The notes beneath the pieces are model-generated. The model was given only the letters and a program-made list of their open reading frames with translations. It did no database searches and was not told the DNA's origin. Below are positions 1 to 11,440 of a stretch of DNA of 64,000 nucleotides, piece by piece; positions within the stretch are counted from its first letter, which is position 1; each line of letters starts with the position of its first letter. The position numbers and the translations under genes are program-made. This DNA is from Lithospermum erythrorhizon (taxonomy: Eukaryota; Streptophyta; Magnoliopsida; Boraginales; Boraginaceae): contig JADFUC010000057.1 of assembly GCA_019722365.1 (NCBI GenBank), positions 99,613 through 163,612 on the forward strand, given 5' to 3'.

Positions 1-460
1 TATGGTCTCATATGAAGAAATAGTAAAACTAGGTCCATTGATGATAATAAATCCACATCAAGGAAACTCACTTAGATGGCAAAGCAAACAACATAATGTT
101 ATTGCTACAAGTAGTGAAAAAGCCAATTATATAGTCGGAGTATGGGACGCAGTTTGAATAAAAAAATGTGAAAAGAATTTAAAATTCAATATATGGCTCC
201 AATCCGGTTCTCCTTTGGTGATCCGTCAACAATTCAACATAACATATACTCCGTATATCCGAGTACAACATGGTAGAACAAAACATGTTGAGGTGGATCA
301 ACACAAAAACATTGATGAAACAATAATTAAAGATTGAACATTTACCTACAAGACAACTAATTGATATTTTGACCAAAGGATTATATTTGATTTCTTTCTA
401 GACAAATTTGGACTCATCGATATATATCGTCCAATTTGAGAGAGATTATGATCTTATATG
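1..460 (+). pseudogene. Ty1/copia RNase H C-terminal remnant
   Basis: Reading across frameshifts, the plus strand gives the order typical of the last part of a copia polyprotein. At about 70-160 is a WQSKQ...ATSS stretch like the copia RNase H motif around a conserved Lys-Gln and Ser/Thr-rich turn. At about 260-290 RTKHVEVD is the conserved 'RTKHIEVD' segment. At about 345-395 PTRQLIDILTKGL matches the usual 'adILTKgL' end, and at about 405-445 is the KFGLIDIY tail. Stop codons and frame changes separate these pieces, so this is a dead fragment. The element continues to the left of the window. No LTR was recognised to the right. Confidence 0.75.
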
Positions 461-579
461 AAAAAATAGTAAATAATCATTGGTGTAAAGGTATATTTTT
501 GTTTCCTTTTGTATAGTATCTTATGATTATTGTATGCGGTCTGTTCTCTTAGTAGGAACTAGGAGGAATAATATACGCC

Positions 580-690
580 TTCGGAGTATAGCTCAATTGA
601 TAAAAAAACTAGAGTATTAAGTACCAACAGTCTGACCTCTTCACACGGCGTGGATTCGATTCTCATAAAAAGAGAACATTATATTGAGAT
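580..690 (+). repeat. tRNA-derived SINE-like unit
   Basis: An RNA polymerase III A-box-like TAGCTCAATTGA lies at 589-600 and a B-box-like GGATTCGATTC at 652-662, at the spacing of a tRNA gene. The sequence between does not fold into an intact tRNA, and the flanks show no acceptor-stem pairing, so a tRNA-derived SINE fits better than a tRNA gene. The 3' end is not defined. Confidence 0.5.
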
Positions 691-1055
691 GGTTAAAAGG
701 AAATCTCTAGTCCTGATCAATTGAGATACATCTCGCGATTAACACTTCCGTAGTATCCAGGATAAAGACCTCAAGGGACCTTAGTGTAACGATTTCACAC
801 TTTAGGAGTAATAATATACAAAAGGATACCCAAAATATTTTTCTTATTAAACCCATAAAGATTTTAATGAAAATCCAGTAAGAGTTGGATGAGATTTTGC
901 CAAGACATAAATTAGCAGGACTAGATTGTAGAGTAGCTTATCTATTACCATCTTATAGATTTTATGAATTTCAATTAATTCATCATTCTTTTTATGGCTG
1001 TTCTATATTTCAAATTCATAAATCAAAGTACAAAAACTTACGCTATTCTTGAAGT
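691..1055. other. Intergenic, nothing recognised
   Basis: AT-rich sequence between the SINE-like unit and the 3' end of the Agenet gene. It may contain the 3' UTR of that minus-strand gene. I see no coding signal or repeat. Confidence 0.4.
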
Positions 1056-3885
1056 TCATTTGTGCTCGTGTGATCCATGATGCTCCACAAACTCCCACGA
1101 AGGCCCCTTAGAATTAGATAAAGGTATGCCATCCTTCAAAATTCTCTTCAGCCACTTCACCTTGTTTGAAAGTTCCTCTAGTCCCAAAACTACATCTTCT
1201 AATGGGTCGATAGCCTCACTGCTCACGGTGTGTTGATAAGAGCCATTGAAGTCCTCAAAACTTCTACTTTGAGCAGAAGTTTTTCCAGTACTCCAATTTG
1301 AACAACCCTCATCAGGTGGTCTTTCACTTGATTCTCCAGCATGTGATATCCTCTTCTCAGCAGAAGTTGCTCCAATACTCTGATCGGAACAGCCCTCATT
1401 TGCTTGTCTAGTAGTTGAAGATTCTCGGGTATGTGGTCTCTCTCTATCCAGATAGTTTGTCACACTAGCATATTCTGGAAAACACAGGAGGGTTTGGTAC
1501 AATATACACATAGAATGATCAAAGGAAAAAATGGACTTGTTTAATGATGTGAACAAGGGAGCATTGATGTCTTCCACTGTTGAAGTTAATCATTTACGAA
1601 TGTAAGGTTAGTCTTCATTATTGACTTTCCCATGGTTTGGTACACTACCAGTAGTTTTCAGTGAGGAATCTTTCCATGTAAAAACATGAAACACAGAAAC
1701 CTCTGGATAAACAAACACCGAAAATGCAAATGAAGTATCCTTAATTACTATAGGCCAGTCAAGTAAAAACTAGACGTCACTCAGATCTCCTACAATTTTT
1801 CAAGAGAGTGATCGCAAGTTATTGGATTTCTGTTATTCCATGTAAAAACTTTAATTCACTTGATTCTGAATATTTAATCAGCCGATTAGATTAGTGTAGG
1901 GTGTTCAATTAAATACCAAAACACATTCACTTGACTAATGGATACTTATCAAAAGCTGAGATATTGTAAAAAATCAACTTTTGTATATTCACTTGTATAT
2001 TTACATAAGCACCCTTGTTATCTGCCATAACTTGACACATGTTGCCATTTAATTGCACAAGTTAAAGGTAATATTACCTTGTTGTATTGGAGAAATAAGC
2101 CTAGCACAGCAGCAAGATTCTTCACGGTCCTGTCATTACATATTATTACTTCTCTGTTGGGGTGAAATATGACCAGTTACATTTTGCCTTCATGGTATTA
2201 CAGCTGGAGATTAAATAATCCAATTGGATTGCAGTTTTGGAAAAAGGAGCAGATAAGAGATGGACACTAGAATAGGTGAAGAGGCAACCTTGGAAATGGG
2301 CACCGTCCAGCCAGACTCAATTGACCATTCAAGAGTCGGGCGTAAATCTTCTACAGAAACATCATCATAGAATCCACCTTCACCAGCAGGAGGAGGTGTC
2401 AACGCAATCTGCAATGAAATAGTGTACAAAAGAACTCATTTAACTAAACAGAGAAGTAGAACCATATTTATTTAAAACAACTCCTATAATGATATTCCCA
2501 AGAAGAACAGTTTGCCAAGAAAATACATCTACAGAATCTGGTTAAAGCATGGCAGTGAATAAAGTAAACAAAATAAAAATAAAAATCTAATTTTGGGAGC
2601 CCCTTTTAGAAATCATCACCTTAGCCTTATTGGTGCCTAATATCTCTGTAACACTTCCAGACCAATAACAGCCACAAGTAAACCAATCAACCATATCTCC
2701 AACCTTCCAAGGACCATTTACAACTAGTACGATTTGTTGAGCAGTACTCAGATCAGTTACCGGAGTATCATGGTAAATGACTGGATATTCAGGGCGTAAC
2801 ATTAGATTCTTTGTCCTGTGTTTTGATTTTCTACCATAAGGGGGATCCTGATACAATTTCAGCCACAACGGTTCTGCAGACATAAGTAACAGATGCCGTT
2901 AGGAAAGTTATCTGATATCACATGCACGGGACCCGCAACCGCTACTCTTTGAGTGCACACTGTGTAAACTATTGAGACTTCACATTGAGATAATGAGATG
3001 AGGCAATAAAGAATTGCCCCAATAATCTCTACTCTTTATAACTGCCACGGGGAGACGGAAAGTTCCTAATTGTGGACTCTAGGTCAGAACATGGCCCAAA
3101 CCCCATTCTTGGGTGATGCACATTCTAAGAAATCGAAACAAGGAATACCGATACCTTTTGCACTATTATGAATCTTCCGACTTACGGATACCAATCTAGA
3201 AAACTAAAATCAAATCTGTGGAGACATGACGCTAGGCATGGACAATTAATTCAATATATTCGAAAAAAAATGAATAGTTAAAAATAATACTTCTCACCTC
3301 ATAAAGATTGTAAAGTTTTGACTTTTTCAAAAATTTAAGGAAGAACATTTTTAATACTAATAAAAATTAACTTATTTGCTGAAATGCATAGACAATCTCC
3401 CATGAAGAGAATACATTATTACAGTAACACAACGAGCAATCAAACTAAAGGATTCAAGCACTTACTTTGTTCTGTAAAATCAAAATAGTCCACCAAAACT
3501 AAGATTTGTCCATGTCTCCGCCCTATATCCTTTATCTGTAACAGACAGAAAGGAAAACTTATGTAAGAAAATGGAATATTAAATCAAAGATATATTCTGC
3601 CATAAGTAATGTATGGAAGTGTGAGAGAGATGTCTGGCAGTACTGTTACTGGAGGCCCAACATAAAAATCTTACACCATGAACTGAATGTCTTCATAAGC
3701 AGATAAAATTATGAGTAAACAGCTACAATTACAATAGATCAACAACTAGACCTTCATAGAATAGTTGGGGGCAAAAAAATTGGAAATACCTCACATCGGA
3801 ACCATGAACTGCGGAAACCTTTAATAAAACTCCTTGCTTCAACCTTTTGCCCCACAACGAAAGGTAATGTGTGACCGTTTTCCAT
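1056..3885 (-). CDS. Agenet (plant Tudor-like) domain protein, multi-exon
   Basis: Exons were inferred from splice sites and reading frame. Exon 1, 3790-3885 (32 codons from the first ATG), has LPFVVGQKVEARSF and ends at a GAG|GT donor. Exon 2, 3466-3535, lies between TTACAG and a GTAAG donor and encodes a segment ending DYFDFTEQ. Exon 3, 2620-2873 (TCTGCAG acceptor, AAG|GTGATG donor), has KLYQDPPYG and then WKVGDMVDWFTCGCYWSG. Exon 4, 2289-2408 (TTGCAG acceptor), has VSVEDLRPTLEWS. Phases 0, 1 and 0 join in frame. The pattern of a GxxVE(A/S)RSF start, a YxDF turn and a WKVGDxVDW..CYWSG unit is that of tandem Agenet/Tudor-like domains, which in plants are linked to chromatin or histone-tail binding; the role here is inferred. 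The last coding block, 1056-1576, is Ser-rich and ends in a Leu/Lys-rich segment (LEELSNKVKWLKRIL) that may be a coiled coil. Its link to exon 4 is unresolved; about 1630-1690 may hold another exon. This is the only probable host gene in the window. Confidence 0.8.
3288..3412. repeat. MITE-like fragment related to 6658 and 7690
   Basis: Begins TACTTCTCACCTCATAAAG and continues with a TGTAAAGTTTTGACTTTTT core and an AATACTAATAAAAATTAACTTATTT stretch-like segment. The same order of words recurs at 6658-6800 and 7690-7760. It lies in intron 2 of the Agenet gene. The right end is not defined. Confidence 0.45.
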
Positions 3886-4322
3886 TATGAGATTACAAAC
3901 TTGTACCTATAATAATTTGCCATTACTTGACTAGTACTTACAATTTTTCTGTAATCTTAGTCAGCTATGATATATCATATTCAGATTTACATGCACACTT
4001 CAATAGATTTTGTAATGAGCATATAACATTTACATTCCAAAAACAGAGAAGTAACAAAGTATGAGAAAATAGAAAAAGTCTGACAGGTGCTACAAGATCA
4101 CATATATATCCACTAAAAGCATGTTGTACGACAAAACACATATAATGTACACTAAAACACATATTGATTTTCAAACTAAAGATTTGAAACAACCCCCTCC
4201 ATTTATGTTGAGATAAATGAATCCATTAGGTTCCACCATAACAACCAATCGGTAATAGGGTGAGCAACTCAGTAACTTATTAATACACCCGAAATATGTT
4301 AATTTAATGATGTAAGACCAGA

Positions 4323-4408
4323 TTTCTCAATACACTCCTGCACATGTAACCCAATTCACCAACTAGGTTTCTCAATATGGCCCCGCACATGTAACCTAGT
4401 CCACCAAT
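4323..4408. repeat. Imperfect tandem repeat, ~44 bp unit x2
   Basis: Two adjacent units both start TTTCTCAATA and share GCACATGTAACC followed by a C-rich CACCAA end. They differ by a few substitutions. No function is apparent. Confidence 0.6.
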
Positions 4409-4475
4409 AAATTCACAAGTGACCTTGACCAGGGTGACTCTCATATCATATTAAAATCAATAGTATTTCATCCTA

Positions 4476-4531
4476 AACTTAATTGGTGGTACGTGTAACC
4501 GATAACTTAATTGGTGGTACGTGTAACCGAT
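4476..4531. repeat. Perfect tandem repeat, 28 bp x2
   Basis: The 28-base unit starting AACTTAATTGGTGG at 4476 is repeated base for base from 4504. Such an exact pair is recent, or an assembly stutter. Confidence 0.85.
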
Positions 4532-4904
4532 ACCCAGGGTGTCTTAATTTACTGATGTTACACTGACTTTATCAATAGTTAATATTTAAACGACCTAGTT
4601 AACTTTTTTAACAAACATTTAAGATATGATATGAAAAATGTCTGATGTATATAAACTAATAGTCTCAACGTATTACATCACATTAATACATTTCTATAAA
4701 CGTTTTTTAAACCAAACAAAATTCCTTGCCCAAATGAAAAAAGTAAAAGGTTGTTGACGATTTCCTAGCCACTCGAGTCCCACCCACAGTTTTTATTGAC
4801 CTCCTCGACACAAAAGATGAATTCAATGTGAAGTTCCTCTTCGACGACTAAATCACTAAGGTTCCTATATGAAAGAGGTAAGATCGGGAAACTCAATAAA
4901 TACA

Positions 4905-4972
4905 TATACCAAGAGTCATAACCAAGATTGCATATACATGTACCAAGAGTCATAACCAAGATCACATATATA
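4905..4972. repeat. Imperfect tandem repeat, ~35 bp x2
   Basis: Two consecutive units share TACCAAGAGTCATAACCAAG followed by CATATA-type ends. They sit in simple AT-rich sequence. Confidence 0.7.
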
Positions 4973-5637
4973 TAATTGCATAATTATAAACAACTATATA
5001 GAAAATACCTTAAACATCACAAGACTTTTATATCATGCGTATACAACTTCAAACATTCAACAAAAATGAAAAAACATCTCATACTCAATTCAAAAACTCT
5101 AATCCAACCATCTTACACCCGATTATTAAAAGAAATAGTCAACAACCTTGTCTCGGCCCAACTAGTTAGCAGCGAAAAATACAATTATGGTGGATATCAA
5201 TATGTGATTATCATATTTTTATCTGATTAGTTATCTTTTTGAGAAAGTACTTATGTTCAATTGATATAAAAGCATCTCTTATTCAATTATATTTGTAATA
5301 ATATATTTGTAGTAATTATATAGTTTATGAATAAATATTGATCATCCTTTTCAATTAAAAAAACAGACAAGGAAAACATCAATCCGCCACGTGGCTCACT
5401 AGCAGAAGGGAAAATAACAATCTCAACATGCATAAGAGTAATAACGGAATCATGTGCCCTATATGGAAAACGGAGAAAAAACATTCATTAACGAAATAGA
5501 CTTCAACATCACAACTCCACAACTCATGATATATCATAATATGAAGCATAAACTTCTCACTACAACCAATTAGTTTAAATAACACATCTTACTCAATAAG
5601 ATATGAACAACATTCACCAAATAAACTTCTTATCTAC

Positions 5638-5810
5638 TACTCCCTCCATCACAATTTGTATCATCACTTTATAAAATGAAAATTCTAACATTGATTACAC
5701 TATAGTGTAAATTTGTGAAGGAAAAATAAAGTAATGTGAGATAAATTTAAATTCTTACAAGCTTTATCTGAAAGTAAATTGGCAAAAAAAAAAAAATAGA
5801 ATGGAGGGTA
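5638..5810. mobile_element. Stowaway-like MITE candidate
   Basis: The left end reads TACTCCCTCCATCAC and the right end ATGGAGGGTA, an imperfect inverted pair flanked by TA as expected of Tc1/mariner-type Stowaway MITEs. A second possible right end, GTGACATACAAGGGAGTA, lies at 6008-6025. The element could therefore be about 390 bp, or two MITEs may be nested. It is non-coding. Confidence 0.5.
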
Positions 5811-6059
5811 ATATTTTTAATAAAATATGTGATGCCAACCATTACTCACTTGTCCATAAGCATTTTATGATATTGAATGTCCAGCTTTGAGTTTTCATCA
5901 GTATGTTGAGAAAATCTTCTGTATTATTATATTTTTTGAAATAAATATATAACGTATTAAGTTATTTGAGTTAAAAATTGAAAAAGATGATACCAAAAAT
6001 TCAAAATGTGACATACAAGGGAGTATTTTTTAAAAAGATAAAATTAGCATTTGTAAAAT

Positions 6060-6180
6060 CGGTCAAGACCTTCTTTGTACGATAGCTCATACGAAGGACA
6101 ACTAACTCACCAACGGTGGGTTCAAATCCCAAAAGATAGTTTTTACATAATGAGATTAAAAAACTTTACAATATTAGTAG
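6060..6180 (+). repeat. tRNA-derived SINE-like unit
   Basis: The A-box-like TAGCTCATACGAAGG starts at 6083 and a strong B-box GGTTCAAATCCC lies at 6119-6130. It resembles the unit at 580-690 in layout but not closely in sequence. It immediately follows the second possible MITE end at 6025. Confidence 0.5.
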
Positions 6181-6657
6181 TAGCTTCCATTTGAATGAAA
6201 TTATCGAAGTTAATAGCGAGGGCAATGTTAAATAATATCGTTGAAAAAAAGTTAACTATTCAAAATGTGGCCAATGTGTTTTAGCAATGGGGGGAATAGC
6301 TAACAAGTTTAGTTAAACTACTAAATCTCTTATTAACACAAAATGTTAATCATATATTTTGTAAAAATACTTATAGTTCATATTTAAGTATAACATCAAC
6401 TCTGTCAAGTCAAAACTAACATAAATTGTAAATAAAAATGTTGGATCTCGTAAAAAACCGAAAATTTTAATTATTATTATTATTAAAATACCGAAAATGT
6501 TGGTTCTCGAAAATATTATTATTATTATTGAAATACCGAAAATTATAAATATTATTACAAGGAATGAAATTTAATACCTAATTACACATACCCTAGATCT
6601 ACAAAATACCTAATTCTGATTTATAATAATTTTATGCCAAAATACAAATTTATTAAA
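6181..6657. other. AT-rich intergenic, short internal duplication
   Basis: No gene was seen. Around 6440-6545 the words AAATACCGAAAAT and ATTATTATTATT recur twice, a local slippage-type duplication. Confidence 0.4.
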
Positions 6658-6856
6658 TACTCACTTCTCATAAAAATTGTCTAGTTTTAATTTTAATAAC
6701 AAATTTAAGAAAAAATATATTTAATACTAGTTAAAATTGACTTATTTTCAAAAATAAGTATAAACATTGATCAAAAGAGACAAATTATATATAAAAAAAA
6801 AAGTAAACTTGGAAAATATTTATGAGAAGTAAATCTTTTATGGGAAGTAAGGAGTA
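6658..6856. mobile_element. Stowaway-like MITE, ~200 bp
   Basis: The left end TACTCACTTCTCATAAAA and the inverse of the right end (TACTCCTTACTTCCCATAAAA on the minus strand, shown with one extra short insertion) pair as terminal inverted repeats bounded by TA. The interior is AT-rich and non-coding. Related interiors occur at 3288 and 7690, so at least three family members lie near the Agenet gene. Confidence 0.6.
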
Positions 6857-7591
6857 ACAAATATTAAATGCAAAATAAATATATATCTCAATATAAATTA
6901 CCAAAAATTAACATTTTTGTTTAACAACAATTTCAAAATGACCATGACCCTAAAATCTAAGAAAAATAGTTTGATAAAATTTGTTACCTTTTTTGAAAGA
7001 AGGGTTTAAAAGAAAGTGAAGGTTGAAAACCTAAAAAAATTTGTTATATAAAGTAAGGTTGGGCTATTAAATGGGCTAATAGGCCCAAATATTAATTAGG
7101 GTGTAGGAGTATAATATGGGTGAAATATTATTTTTGAATCGAGTTCTTAGAATTCACCGAGGTTATTATATTTTGAATTTTAATTATTATTTATTTTTGA
7201 ATTTAAATAATTTTTAATTTGTTATATATTTATTTGAAAAAATATATGATATGTAATATTTTCAACATCTTTTATTATTAAGCGATGATTTTGATTAGTT
7301 AAAGTTTTTAGATATCAAGCAAAGGTGTAAAGTTTCACTATCTTTGTGTGAAAATAAACTTTGATAATCTTTTAGAGATGGAGGGAGGATTACGAGATAT
7401 TGATCTTAGTTTGATTACTTGATCAAATATTTGATATAATTTTATCTTAATTTTTTCACTTTTGCCCCTAAGAAAGTATTTTTTATCTTCATACTCAACT
7501 TAAGTACTTTTAATAATATATTAATAATATTATTGATCATAATAAAGCCAATTTTATCTTCGTGAGTCAGAGTAAGGGTAAACGGATGGAG

Positions 7592-7596
<5 letters not shown>
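6857..7596. other. AT-rich intergenic
   Basis: No coding signal. About 7050-7100 carries GGGCTATTAAATGGGCTAATAGGCCC-type words (site II/telo-box-like GGGCC motifs) that occur in plant promoters, but no gene start could be tied to them. Confidence 0.35.

Positions 7597-7624
<28 letters not shown>
7597..7624. repeat. (AT)n microsatellite
   Basis: About 13-14 uninterrupted AT units. Length may be unreliable in a noisy consensus. Confidence 0.9.
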
Positions 7625-7628
<4 letters not shown>

Positions 7629-7689
7629 TTGAGTTAATTTTTTTTCTAAAATTAAGCAATCAAAATTCAAAACTAAATAATATTTGTAA

Positions 7690-7760
7690 CATATATTATT
7701 CTTTTCATCTCATAAAGATGGTATAGTTTTGATTTTAAAAATAGAAATAAGATCTTGACT
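7690..7760. repeat. Truncated MITE-family fragment
   Basis: CTCATAAAGATGGTATAGTTTTGA followed by an A-rich tract repeats the left part of the elements at 3288 and 6658. The right part is missing just before the LINE remnant. Confidence 0.45.
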
Positions 7761-7879
7761 AAAGAATTCACGAAAAGCGAGATTTTGAGGCGGAAAATAT
7801 GGCTACCCGACGAACTAATCCCGTTCTGGTCAAAAAGCCTGCGCTTGTTGGTCATTAAATTAAGCTGTGGGCGTCGTAC

Positions 7880-9060
7880 AGCCTTGAGCCTCAATGCTCA
7901 GAAGTAGCGTTGATCACGTCTGCACCGTCATTTGCTTACTTAGGTATGTGGCGGTGGTCAATTCTCGTACTTCAATGTCATGAGCATTGTATTCCTCAAG
8001 CATATTGTTAATGGGTGATTGGTGGTCAAAATCGAAGAGATTGATGTTCTTTCTACGGAAGTCGGTGTTGAAATCAGCGGCATTTGGATATGTTATGGGT
8101 TTTAGGCATGAGTTTTATCAAATGGAGAAATTTGCCAAATCTAATTGGGGAAGTTTTGGATTTGAATCTCTGCCTGGCTTCTACCGGCTGGGATGTTCTT
8201 GTTCCAATTTCAATCGTGTAGATCGTGATCGTATGCTTGCAGAGATGGTCCATGTAGTTTTTTTTCTGAGCCATTGATTATCAGCGTGGACTCATGATGC
8301 CAAAATTTATTGAGGTGAAGCTAGGGTTCGGTATGGGTGAAATGCACAACCTAAGCCTTCGGGTTCTAGAATGAAGAATCTTTATAGAATTAGTAGTTAC
8401 GTTGGTAAGCCTCTTTATGGTGAATAGTGCCCACGTCAACTTTGGAGGCGTATAGGCGTGTGTTAGGGTTTATGTGAAGATTGATGTTAGTGGGGGTTGT
8501 CGGTTTGTTCCCGCATGGATGATCTTGGGAATGAGTTCCGGCCCAGAAAAATGGGTTGCAGTGGATACCCCCAAAATGCTCCCACTGTAAGGTGTTTGGG
8601 CATAGTGATAGAAAGTGTTATCATGGTGGAGAACTGAAAAATGCGAGGATGTGCGAAATTGAGGTCATGAAATAGAGGGTTGTACAAAATGGCGGCCCAG
8701 CATTCACGTTGAGTCTGGGTTGAAGTGTAGTGCTTGAAATGCATGTTGAAGTGCCTGACATAAGATTGTTGAAGATGTTATGGTTGATAGAATTGTTGTG
8801 AATGATAGGCCTGGCACTAGTCATGGTTCAATTCCTGTTAAAAATACTTTTGCTAGTCTGGATAAAGTGGAGTCTGAGATTGTTAAGGTAGATGTGGATA
8901 CTATTGTGAGTAATGAAGTTGATGGCGTTGATTCAGCGGTGGATTACGATCCGGCAAAAATGGTGAAAGCGAAAAAGAATTCGAGAGCAAGCAAGATAAA
9001 GACGAGTGTTGGAATTGAAGAAACCTCATACCGTATTAAATGAAAGATGAGATTACGGAA
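7880..9060 (+). pseudogene. L1-type LINE ORF1 remnant (gag-like, zinc knuckle)
   Basis: The plus strand carries a broken ORF1 of a plant L1-type LINE. Around 8100-8280 is a MEKFAKSNWG...GFYRLGCSCSNF segment resembling the DUF4283 domain of these ORF1 proteins, and around 8395-8410 a SYVGKPLYG segment. At about 8550-8612 a zf-CCHC_4-type knuckle reads WIPPKCSHCKVFGHSDRKC, with Cys-x2-Cys-x4-His-x4-Cys intact. The Lys/Val-rich C-terminal part continues to a stop at 9041-9043. Several frameshifts separate the pieces, so the gene is dead. The endonuclease of ORF2 follows. Confidence 0.75.
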
Positions 9061-9670
9061 CATAGGGCATTAACTACCCTAGTAAATAATATAGAATTAG
9101 AAATATTTGTAAATATTTTGATATTGTGTGCCTTTTAGAAAATAAAATTAGTCCTTGTAATTTTGATAAAGTGACTAGTATTGTTTTTTCTAACTAGACA
9201 TGTGTTCATAACAATATGTTGAACTGTGTTGGTAGGATCATTGTTAGTTGGAATCCTAATAATGTTAGTGTTCAGTTAGTCAGTTCTAGTGAGTAACATA
9301 TTCTTGTTAGGGTCGAGGATTTGATACCTGATAAGGGGGGCCTTCTTTTTGTGCATATATATGGCAAACATACTCACGTTGATAGAAGAACTCTGTGGTT
9401 CTCTGCTGGCGATGATGCGTAGAGTTAATGAAACCTTGTTGATAGGTGGTGATTTTAGTATTGTAAGAAATGCCTCTAAATTTGTGGGGAGGAGGGAGGG
9501 GGTACACTTGATAGACTTGGAATGGAGGAGTTTAATGAGTGTATTTCCAAATTAGTGCTATGGAGTGTCTCATGCGGTTGTAGTTTTTACTTGGAGTAGA
9601 AATTGGGTACCCGATGGAATGGTAGAGTCCTTGATAGAGTGCTTTGCAATGATGAGTGGTTGAATATTTA
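9061..9670 (+). pseudogene. LINE ORF2 apurinic-like endonuclease remnant
   Basis: The segment encodes, across frames, a plant L1-type endonuclease. GRIIVSWNP lies at about 9230, FVHIYGKHTHVDRR at about 9345-9390, and the catalytic LLIGGDFSIVRN block at about 9435-9475, followed by an FTWSRNWVPDG segment at about 9585. This is the end of the AP-endonuclease-like fold before reverse transcriptase. The frame is interrupted, and the LINE is cut off at 9671 by the copia-1 LTR. It resumes at 19609. Confidence 0.8.
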
Positions 9671-10657
9671 TGAAGGATATACTATGGATATATGAATATA
9701 AATACAAATCCGTAATTCGAGGATCTTAAAGTGCATACTACATTATTAAACAAAAACATAAATTTACAATATATGAATAAGCAGTACTACATTGCGTGGG
9801 AGTAAATTCCACTAAGTTCCCACCGCTTCAAATTCTGGACGTGAATTTGACTCCTAAACTCACTTGTTCTTGATATCAATCGTATGATATCTCTCTAGTT
9901 GGTCCACACAGGGAGGTTGAATCCAGAACACAGATTTATGCTAGTAAGCAAGGATGAACAACAAACCAGAAAAATTCTTGGAGAATTTCGACCAGGCGGC
10001 TACTTGGGTTTTTGATGAAAAAAGATTTACAAAACTTATGTCATGAAACCCTAAAGTTTTAGCATATGGGCTAGGTTAAAAACAAGCCGATACTTGTTCA
10101 GATTATGTGCTTGACTCGTTAACTCATTAGTTCGTTAAAGACACTAATGAGTTGCTAATGAGGATTGAACTATTTAGTGAAACACAATTAAATAGTAATG
10201 AGAATTCGATATCAATAATCTTTCAGGTTATTGATAAATACTAAAATAACTCGAACGATTAAATAACTATTTGAGTGATTCTATTTGTTGATCATTCTAC
10301 ATAAAATGTAGAACCGCTTGTAATTGAAAATACATTTCTCAATTATACGGTCTAACTTTAATTTAAATGCGTGAAATATAGCTGACGTCATTTGTATGTG
10401 TGTGGTAGTCTAGGCTCGAGATAATAGTAAGTTGTATAATAATAATAATTGACCAGTACTATTATAGCGATTAATGAGTAAAAGATCTGGCAATCGCTCA
10501 TAACCTTAATTATCATGAGAACCTAGCAGCCCAGTAATATACAATTAAGTTAAACACTAAGTTCGATAATCACATTTAACTTATTGTTAAATGAATTGAT
10601 ACACAATTATACTTAGCGGGCATAATAAATGGAATCGGTTCTCATTGATTTCAACCA
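9671..10657 (-). repeat. copia-1 3' LTR
   Basis: Left end TGAAGGATATACTATGG and right end GATTTCAACCA match, with indels, the LTR at 18615-19608 and those at 23011, 41309 and (partly) 17272. The length of about 990 bp agrees with the 1000 bp copy at 23011-24010. Confidence 0.85.
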
Positions 10658-11440
10658 GCTCCTTTCACGGGCGATTATCTTACAATTCCTTTATCACGCG
10701 TCTACAGTAAGTAGGCTAACCATAAGTGTGTCATGAAACACCCACAACCTTCTTTACTCAGTATGAAGCGAATAAGCATTTATGGCGTCCCATAAACCAA
10801 TCGGTACCAAGCTAGTGGCTTGAGAGGCTGAGGAATGCTTTCCTTGTATATCGAGACGGACAAATCCTCCCAATATATCGGCATCTATCGTACACTCAGC
10901 ATTGTGACTGACATATGCCGTCATAATCCCGGCCCAAGAGCGGTCGTTTGGTCATAGTCAAAAATCTGAGCTTGTATAACACGAGATAGTTATATAAGTA
11001 GGTCTAGAATTGGCGAACCTAAAATTTAAACAAATGTCATGAGACACGGATATACGTATCTTCTATAATTCGTTTCGGTCATTACCCGGCTCCCGATCAC
11101 GGGCCGGCGACCCGTGGTATTGATCTAGTCTAACGAGGTGCGTGATCATCTTGATCACTAATCAAAACACCATGTCATATGATGCTTGTCGCCTGACTTC
11201 TCGGCTTATCGACCCAGGCCTTTTGGCTACCACATGTTCCCAGGCTTGAAGAGGTGTAGCAGGTTCATGTTACCTCTCTAGAAAACATAGACTAACTGAG
11301 ATTTAACCTTTCACTCATCGAGGATACACTACATGTATATTATATGTAAATTTAAACATATAGACATAGCAAACAAATATATTAAAATATAAGAAGCAAT
11401 AATATTCAAATATTTGTTCACGCTAACCTGATAGATACAT
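10658..11440 (-). other. copia-1 3' noncoding region with PPT
   Basis: On the element strand the purine-rich GTGAAAGGAGC lies directly before the LTR (10658-10668), in the position of the polypurine tract. The remaining ~770 bp between pol and LTR is non-coding and recurs at 21160-22130 (minus) and 57431-57740 (plus). Confidence 0.65.

Larger units (their letters stand above)
3886..5637. other. AT-rich 5' flank of the Agenet gene
   Basis: No protein-coding signal was seen on either strand. The interval holds the three short tandem repeats listed separately. As the region upstream of the minus-strand Agenet gene it should include its promoter and 5' UTR, but I could not place a TATA box or a further 5' exon. 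Confidence 0.4.

Noticed and set aside
580..690. Genuine tRNA gene
   Set aside because: A and B boxes are present, but no cloverleaf or acceptor stem could be drawn.
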